A stretch of DNA of 64,000 bases, taken from NCBI GenBank assembly GCA_023055425.1, contig JALGPY010000001.1:72720994-72784993 (forward strand). Direction: 5' to 3'. Positions within the stretch are counted from its first letter, which is position 1, and each line of letters starts with the position of its first letter. Origin of the DNA: Linanthus parryae. Taxonomy: Eukaryota > Streptophyta > Magnoliopsida > Ericales > Polemoniaceae. Below the pieces are notes generated by a model. That model did no database searches and was not told where the DNA came from. It was given only the letters and a program-made list of their open reading frames with translations. Below, one piece after another: positions 57,657 through 64,000 of the stretch. The translations under genes were made by a program, and so were the position numbers.

Positions 57657-60431
57657 TTGCGAGAGCATAAGGAAGCAATAGCATGGACGATTGCAGATAT
57701 CAAGGGGATCAGCCCCTCCTACTGCATGCACAAGATCCGAATTGAAGAAGGCAAGAAACCGGTGATTCAGCCCCAGCGGAGACTGAACCCGAACATGAAG
57801 GACGTTGTGCGAAAAGAGGTCATGAAGTGGCTGGAAGCGGGAATCATCTACCCCATATCAGACAGTACATGGATCAGCCCGGTCCAGTGCGTGCCCAAGA
57901 AGGGGGGTATTACGGTGGTGCAGAATAACGATCAGGAGCAGATTGCGCAGGGCACCGTTACGGGCTGGCGGATCTGCATGGACTATCGGAGGCTAAACGA
58001 TGCAACACTGAAGGATCACTTCCCGCTGCCATTCATGGACCAGATGCTGGACCGGCTCGCCCATCACGCCTACTACTGTTTTCTGGACGGGTACTCCGGG
58101 TACAACCAGATTTGCATAGCCCCGGAGGATCAGGAAAAGACGACGTTTACCTGCCCATACGGTACATTCGCGTTTCGGCGCATGCCGTTCGGGTTGTGTA
58201 ATGCTCCTGCCACGTTCCAGAGATGTATGATGGCGATTTTTTCCGACATGATCGAGAAAAATCTGGAGGTCTTCATGGACGACTTTTCACTCTTCGGGGA
58301 CAGTTTCGATGACTGCCTGTTCCATTTGGGCCAGGTACTGATCCGTTGCAAGAAGGCAAATTTGGTGCTCAATTGGGAAAAGTGTCACTTTATGGTCACC
58401 GAGGGGATCGTGCTGGGTCACAGAATTTCCAGCAAAGGACTCGAGGTGGACAGGGCTAAGATCGAGGTGATAAAGCAGCTTCCATACCCAACGAACGTAA
58501 GGGCGATCAAAAGTTTTCTGGGACATGCAGGATTCTACCGAAGGTTCATCAAGGACTTTTCCAAGATCACAAAGCCACTTTGCGTGTTACTCGGAAAAGA
58601 CGTACCCTTTGATTTCGATGCAGCATGTCGGCAGGCTTTTGACCATTTGAAGGAAAAGCTGACCACAGCCCCGGTTATAACCACGCCAGATTGGTCACTC
58701 CCGTTTGAGCTGATGTGTGACGCCAGCGACTACGCAGTCGGGGCAGTTTTGGGACAGCGGAAGGATAAGGTATGCCACGTCATTTATTATGCAAGCCGGG
58801 TACTCAACGATGCCCAGCTCAATTATGGCACGACAGAGAAGGAACTGCTGGCTGTGGTGTATGCATTGGACAAATTCAGGCCCTATTTGGTCGGGTCAAA
58901 AGTTATCGTTTTTACCGACCATAGTGCTCTGAAATATCTGCTGGACAAAAAGGACGCAAAACCGAGACTGTTGAGGTGGGTACTACTGATGCAGGAATTT
59001 GATGTGGAAATCCGGGACAAGAAGGGAGTTGAGAACATGGTAGCGGATCACCTATCCAGACTTGAAAACGCGAAGGTGGACCCGGTGCCGATCAAGGAAA
59101 ACTTCCCGGACGAGCACATCATGGCAGTCAAAATCGGGAGACCGTGGTACTATGCCATAGCTAACTACTTGGTAACTGGCACGCTTCCCGAGGATATCAC
59201 CCCGTCGCAGCGGAAAAAGTTCATTGCCGAGAGTCGACAGTATTTCTGGGACGACCCGTACTTGTTCAAACAGGGGGCCGATAACATCCTGAGAAGGTGT
59301 ATCCCGACCCACGAGGCCTGGAACGTGATCCGACACTGCCACTCATCACAGTGTGGGGGTCATTTTGGGGGAACGCGAACAGCTCATAAAATACTGCAGT
59401 CCGGGTTTTTCTGGCCGACAATCTTCAAAGACTGTCACGACTATGTGCTGGGATGCGATAGGTGCCAGAGGACAGGAAACACGTCACACCGGGACGAGAT
59501 GCCGATGACCGTGTGGCAGGAGGTAGAGCCATTTGATGTCTGGGGGATTGACTTCATGGGTCCGTTCCCGTCTTCGATGGGGAATCTTTACATTCTGCTG
59601 GCAGTAGATTATGTGACAAAGTGGATCGAAGCGATCGCGTGTCAGAAAAACGATGCAGCTACCGTTGAGCATTTTCTGAAACGCAACGTTTTCACTCGTT
59701 TCGGGACTCCCAGGGCAATGATCAGCGACGAGGGCTCTCACTTCATCAATCGGGTTTTTGCGAAAGTTTTGAAGCAGTACGGCGTGTCAGTTCATAAAGT
59801 CTCGTTACCCTACCATCCGCAGACGAACGGGCAAGCCGAGGTGTCGAATCGAGAGATCAAAAGCATACTCGAGAAAACAGTGAATCTCGGCCGAAAGGAT
59901 TGGTCCGTCAGACTAGACGATGCGCTTTGGGCCTACAGGACAGCTTTCAAAACACCGCTGGGAATGTCACCGTACCAGCTCGTTTTTGGGAAAGCGTGCC
60001 ACTTACCGGTGGAACTGGAGCACAAGGCGTATTGGGCCATCAAACTGCTGAACTTGGACCAGAATCTAGCAGGGGATAAGAGGAAGATGGCACTGCTGGA
60101 ATTGGAGGAATTCCGCAGAACGGCTTTCGAGAGCGCCAAAATTTACAAAGAGAAAACAAAGAAGTGGCATGATAACCGTATCACGCCAAAGCAGTTTAAC
60201 GAAGGCGACAAAGTGCTTCTCTACAATACCCGGATGCGGTTCTTTCCGGGGAAGCTGAGGTCTCGTTGGTCGGGACCGTTCATCATCAAGCAGATTTTTG
60301 CCTGGGGGGCATTGGAGCAGGAAAATCCAAAAGACAACTCCAGTTTCAGGGTGAACGGGAACCGGATCAAGCCGTATCTCGAGACCGCCGAAGTCGTCAA
60401 AATAGACCCGGTCTATTTTGATGACCCGTGA
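57657..60431 (+). CDS. el.2 pol: RT, RNase H, integrase
   Basis: 924 residues without a stop, in frame with the upstream protease across one TAA; there is no ATG near its start. RT has MDYRRLND and FMDD at residues 206-209. A single RNase H carries [14 protein letters not shown] and [11 protein letters not shown]. The integrase has an HHCC module ([10 protein letters not shown] then CDRCQ), a core with [16 protein letters not shown] and NGQAEVSN for the three acidic residues, and a C-terminus with RSRWSGPF. No chromodomain, as expected for Athila. This frame supplies what el.1 lacks, but it is cut off from a working Gag here. Confidence 0.92.
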   Translation: MREHKEAIAWTIADIKGISPSYCMHKIRIEEGKKPVIQPQRRLNPNMKDVVRKEVMKWLEAGIIYPISDSTWISPVQCVPKKGGITVVQNNDQEQIAQGTVTGWRICMDYRRLNDATLKDHFPLPFMDQMLDRLAHHAYYCFLDGYSGYNQICIAPEDQEKTTFTCPYGTFAFRRMPFGLCNAPATFQRCMMAIFSDMIEKNLEVFMDDFSLFGDSFDDCLFHLGQVLIRCKKANLVLNWEKCHFMVTEGIVLGHRISSKGLEVDRAKIEVIKQLPYPTNVRAIKSFLGHAGFYRRFIKDFSKITKPLCVLLGKDVPFDFDAACRQAFDHLKEKLTTAPVITTPDWSLPFELMCDASDYAVGAVLGQRKDKVCHVIYYASRVLNDAQLNYGTTEKELLAVVYALDKFRPYLVGSKVIVFTDHSALKYLLDKKDAKPRLLRWVLLMQEFDVEIRDKKGVENMVADHLSRLENAKVDPVPIKENFPDEHIMAVKIGRPWYYAIANYLVTGTLPEDITPSQRKKFIAESRQYFWDDPYLFKQGADNILRRCIPTHEAWNVIRHCHSSQCGGHFGGTRTAHKILQSGFFWPTIFKDCHDYVLGCDRCQRTGNTSHRDEMPMTVWQEVEPFDVWGIDFMGPFPSSMGNLYILLAVDYVTKWIEAIACQKNDAATVEHFLKRNVFTRFGTPRAMISDEGSHFINRVFAKVLKQYGVSVHKVSLPYHPQTNGQAEVSNREIKSILEKTVNLGRKDWSVRLDDALWAYRTAFKTPLGMSPYQLVFGKACHLPVELEHKAYWAIKLLNLDQNLAGDKRKMALLELEEFRRTAFESAKIYKEKTKKWHDNRITPKQFNEGDKVLLYNTRMRFFPGKLRSRWSGPFIIKQIFAWGALEQENPKDNSSFRVNGNRIKPYLETAEVVKIDPVYFDDP

Positions 60432-60441
60432 GAGGTAACAA

Positions 60442-60493
60442 GGTCGGGCCGTCGACCGTAAATCACAAGGCGCTGTTTGGGAGGCAACCCAAA
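60442..60493 (+). other. Conserved post-pol hairpins, el.2
   Basis: GGTCG-ggccgt-CGACC (60442-60457) and TTTGGGAGGCAACCCAAA (60476-60493), just after the pol stop. Confidence 0.75.
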
Positions 60494-61535
60494 ATTTACC
60501 ATTTATTTATTTACTTTTGTTAGTTATTACGTTATTATAACAGTTCTGAATTTTCGAGAGAGGCGAGATGAGCGGGTTTTTGACTTTGAATTTGAGAATG
60601 TGCAGAGACAGAATCATCCAAAACAGCCAAGACCAGGAAAGCAGGGGAAGAGAGAAGTTTTGAAAAAAAAAAATGAAATTTGCCTCGGGTTGCGTATATA
60701 CGCAGCCCCTGCGTATATACGCAACCCGTGGGGGCAAATTGCAATTTTTTTTTCTTTTTTTGGTTGTTTTCTGGTTGGGTATATACGCAGTACTGCGTAT
60801 ATACGTAAACAGGAAAGAAAAAAAAAATATTTCGAAATTTTTTCAAAACCCCGGGGGAATTTTGGTCATTTCGACCAATTAGGTTAAAGCCAAGAGAGGG
60901 GGACGGGTTAGCCATTGTTGGCACCTCCCTTTCTCTCTCTACCTCCATTTCCTCTCACTTGAAGAACAAAGATTTTGCTTCGGACCTCCAAATAAAAATC
61001 CGGGCACATTTCTGGAATCCCCTCGTCGCAAGGAGCAAGATTCATCCATCAAAATCCAGAAACAAGCGAAAATCGAGCGGGCAAATTCCATCAAAAAGTG
61101 AGGTGTTCTTGAGGAAAAGTGCAGATTCGAAGGTGTTAGAGAAAGAACTAGCAAAGTCCGTACAAGGGAACGTGAACGCGGAGATCGAGGGCTTCGATTT
61201 GGTGGGCTCGGAATTCAATTCCGGGCAGTTGACTTTTCCGGCGACTTTTCCGGCAACCACCGGCGGTTTTCCGGCGACTTTCCGGGCAGAATCTCCGGTC
61301 TTCACCCCTGTTTAGGGAAGGTCGAAAATCTCATCCCTCGCTTTATTTTCCGTTTTGGCACGGCCCGTAGCCGGGCCCGTTATTTTCGGTAATTTTGTAT
61401 TTGGAGCGGCACTTGCCGTGTGGACCTCTGGTAGATCTTAGGTGGACTATCTATTGAGACACACAATTTTTGTGCACGTTTCACATTTTTGCTTCGTTTC
61501 CCGAGTCGGCACGTTTTTCGAGATTTTGGTCTGTT
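60494..61535 (+). other. el.2 leader of the env-like ORF
   Basis: No gene. It contains palindrome pairs at 60686-60728 (20-bp arms around CCC, extendable with mismatches) and 60778-60808. CT-rich CCTCCCTTTCTCTCTCTACC at 60925 resembles 8305-8325 in el.1. Confidence 0.6.
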
Positions 61536-62528
61536 ATGGAGTTTCATGTGCCCGTCGTAGACCCTAACCGAGATGACATCCCTACGGACTATGAGGCGAC
61601 TGAGCTTACCCCTTTGCTGTTTGACAGTTTTAGGTTCGTCAACCATCATGCCCAACATTACTTTATGACCGGGACCAAAATGGGTCATAGCATTCCCATA
61701 GACTACCAGTTTGAGGTCGACCATACTTACATGCCGCCAGAGATGGCCGCTTATGCGAGTCGACCGGACATTTTCGGGACGTCCCTAGCGGGGTTTCCGG
61801 ACTTGTCCGATACTGACTTGGTGCGTGAGTTCTACGCGAACCTCATGCACAAGGGGGAGGGGGAAGCCAATGGGGATGTCCGTTGGGTCTATATGCGGCG
61901 TACGTTTATGTTGCTCACGGCGGATACCATCCGCCAAGCGTATCAGATCCCGATGCGCCATATCTCGTGCGCATATGCTGAGTGTGCTGATTACCCGCCT
62001 AACGATGCTGAGCTTTTGCGGGTTGTGACTGGGGGGCACCCGGGTGCCCATTTCGAGAGAGAGGGGCCAGGCGAGATAGGCAAGAAATTGCATTCTCGTT
62101 TTATTGCTGGCCCGCCACGGTGGTGGGCCGAGTGGGTAGTAAACAGGGTCGTAGGTATTAAACACTTTACCTTCCTTGACTTCGAGTACGTACTCTTAGT
62201 CTATTGCCTTGTTCAGCTACGAGAGGTTGACATTCCTCGTCGAATTTGGGTGTACATGATGGAGCGGAACTGCTCCGGTAGCCATAAGGGATTGGGGTAC
62301 GCCAACCTCATTGCCAAACTGGCGCGGGATTATGAGGTTCCGATGGATGATTTAGAGGGTGACCTACAGCCTCCTGTGCCACGGCCTTATAGGAAGCTTA
62401 TTGCTCGTCACCCGGGCCCACCACCGCCAGTCGTTGACCTCGATGAGGATGACGATTTTATGGAGGAGGACCTGGCTCCTGCACCAGCCCCTGCACCTGC
62501 CCCTAGGAGGCGTTCGACTCAGGAGTGA
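61536..62528 (+). pseudogene. el.2 third ORF (env position; transposase_32-like)
   Basis: ATG 61536 is the first ATG in the frame; the open frame itself begins upstream. 330 residues, with LVREFYANL near residue 90 followed by RRTFMLLTADTIRQAYQIP, the pattern of the plant putative-transposon domain found downstream of Athila pol. The C-terminus is acidic and then Ala/Pro-rich. I see no convincing signal peptide or membrane span, so calling it an envelope rests on position only. TGA at 62526 may be a mutation, because the same frame stays open to 62576 and a similar Tyr-Arg-Pro-Arg-rich frame resumes after the inverted LTR piece (63723-63863). Confidence 0.65.
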
Positions 62529-62576
62529 CCAGTCAGTCGCCAGGCATCGGCTTACCGGCCCCAGCCACCTAGCAGT

Positions 62577-63722
62577 TGATGCGCAAACTAACGTGCTATC
62601 GCAAGTGTACGAATCTTGTAGTACCGGGTGCAATTAGACTCGGATTATCGTTCCCACGAGGACTGTTTCGGGTTTACTTACGTTGTCAGTTTCGGGTTTC
62701 CTAGAGCAGTAACAAGGAGGAGTAGGTTGTGGTTGTAGTGACTAAACTAAAAATAGAAATTTAAAAACGTAAATATTTTTGTGACGTTTTCTGAAATAAG
62801 CTGATTTGGTTGTAACGATAATAGATGAAGACTAGGCTCCAGGATCCCCTAGGGTTTCTACAGATTTTAGTTTTACGTTCGATTATGAAAACACTCAGCA
62901 GTTTTGGTATCTGTGCAACGTACCAGTTGTGCAGTGACTTTTCAGATTCCACACGTAATCCCGATCCTGCAGACTTTCGGATTCTTGTTAAGCTGCCTAA
63001 ATCTGCAGTCTCGGTCTAATCCTGTTAGGGTTTCTAACCTGTCCGAATGGCTTGGGTCAAATTCGCTAACAGTTGGTCTCACGTTTTTCGATGCTAGCCC
63101 TATCTCCCTTTCTCTGGTCGGTCTATCAGGGTAAGGTACTAAATCCTGGTTTTTCTTCCTAACCCTAACTTGACGTTTTCACCTACAAGCTCGGGTCTAT
63201 AGCAATCCTGGGTGATCAATCCTATCATGCATATATGATAATAATCAAAACCAGAATAACAGATACAACTTGCTGAATTAAGATAATCATCATGAATCCA
63301 TAATCGTAGTAATCATAAAATCTGAGTACGAAACCCTAAGTTCACCGAGAACCTAGGTGAAAAGTTTAGCTACGACTAGACATAGTACAAAACGCAGTTT
63401 CTGAATATAAAGAGAGAGAACGAAATCAAACTAAGTCTTCGAATCTCGAATCGCGCTTTCGTGCTCTCCGTGAATGCTCTGACTTGTCCTTCGGTTGTGC
63501 TGAGAATTGTGCTGTGTCTTCGTGATGTCAAAACGAGTCTGGACGAGTCTTTAAATAGTGTTGTTTCCCGAAAACGCTTGTGCTCGAAATTACGGAATCT
63601 GCCATCGGTCCACCGTCTTTGACCAAAAGTCAAAACTGGCTGCGTATATACGCAGGGGTTGCGTATATACGCAACCAGGGCCCAACCAACATCCCCCACC
63701 ACCCTCACTGCCTGCGTATATA
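62577..63722 (-). repeat. Inverted el.2-type LTR fragment
   Basis: Reverse complement of 53733-54877, starting exactly at the LTR 3' end (TGATGCGC) and broken inside a palindrome at 63722. By eye about six differences from the el.2 LTR, for example near 53894, 54117 and 54758. Confidence 0.9.
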
Positions 63723-63863
63723 CCGGCCCCGTACACGGATTACCGGCCCCGTACACGGGCACGTCAGCCGGTGTTTAGGACTGATTCAGAGAGCAGCTCG
63801 CCGGGTAGCATATCCGGTACGTCCGAGACCGGGTCAGACCCGACATTTTTTCCGGACGAGTAA
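63723..63863 (+). pseudogene. Tail of the el.2 third ORF
   Basis: An open frame with Arg/Pro and then Ser/Gly/Glu-rich sequence, ending at TAA 63861. TACCGGCCCC occurs at both edges of the inverted LTR piece (62553 and 63721), consistent with one coding region having been split. Confidence 0.5.
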
Positions 63864-64000
63864 GTGCCATGAGGGCATGCCACCTCTTAGTGGGGGGGGG
63901 GGGGGTGGTAGTCGTGTCTGCATTAACCCGGTCTGCACGTTTTTTCGTATTTATTTTTATTTTTTTTATTTTATTTTTGAGTCAGCATATTTTCTTTATT
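63864..64000 (+). other. Start of el.2 3' UTR with G14 tract
   Basis: CCATGAGGGCATGCC is followed by AGT and 14 G (63892-63905) at the position of the el.1 motif AGTGTGGGGGTGG. The rest is T-rich. Confidence 0.6.

Larger units (their letters stand above)
53302..64000 (+). mobile_element. Athila-like element el.2 (3' end off window)
   Basis: 5' LTR, tRNA-Asp PBS, damaged gag-pro, uninterrupted pol, post-pol hairpins, palindromes, env-like ORF split by an inverted LTR piece, and the start of the 3' UTR. It lies in PMD copy 2 at the position matching 14425 of copy 1. The right LTR and target duplication are not in the window. Confidence 0.9.

Noticed and set aside
61536..62528. Calling the third ORF a true viral envelope
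   Set aside because: No clear signal peptide, furin-type site or membrane anchor is visible. Position alone is not enough.

Overview
The window is nuclear DNA of a flowering plant, probably a eudicot. It is built almost entirely of nested retrotransposons around one recognisable host gene. The evidence is GT-AG introns, Ty3/gypsy pol genes of the Athila and Tat lineages, Ty1/copia and L1-type LINE fragments, a plant-type CW+MBD protein, and no bacterial gene organisation. I cannot name the species. No rRNA, tRNA or CRISPR locus was seen.

Layout. (1) 1-24640 is a Tat-lineage element on the minus strand (gag-pro 23951-21427, pol 21327-17602, 5' LTR 23993-24640). Between pol and its off-window 3' LTR it carries a 55-bp tandem array (about 16200-17370) and, antisense to pol, a five-exon plant-mobile-domain (PMD) gene (122-14709). 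That gene is split by a very young, complete Athila-like element (el.1, 2413-12704) with 2203-bp LTRs, a 5-bp GTCGC target duplication and about three LTR differences. El.1 lacks RT, RNase H and most of integrase, so it must have moved with help in trans. (2) 24641-25498 is an 858-bp LTR fragment of a second Athila-like family (family 3). (3) 25499-28170 holds a LINE with an inverted 5' part, a 450-bp foldback element and a LINE RNase H remnant. (4) 28176-30740 is the CW+MBD gene, with a 30-bp coding minisatellite in its third coding exon. (5) 30803-38836 holds copia debris, a (GA)n tract, an older Tat remnant with its own hairpin repeats, and a GGATCC-rich DNA-element candidate. (6) 38837-40199 is a LINE ORF1 remnant. 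It is followed by the 3' end of a family-3 Athila element (40200-44585, minus) and two opposed copia pieces (44588-47990). (7) 47991-53301 is the start of a second Tat element (LTR plus PMD gene), cut in exon 5 by another Athila element (el.2, 53302 to beyond 64000). El.2 has an uninterrupted pol, a damaged gag-pro, and an env-like third ORF split by an inverted LTR fragment.

How the parts relate. Both Tat copies show the order LTR, antisense PMD gene, repeats, pol, gag, so the PMD gene is cargo of the element. Both PMD genes were hit independently by sense-oriented Athila elements. The three Athila families share a layout that sequence drift has not erased. A palindrome cluster sits just upstream of the LTR TATA box, a second cluster of the same palindrome lies downstream of pol, and a hairpin with compensatory changes lies immediately after the pol stop codon. 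These shared structures are the most interesting unexplained signal here.
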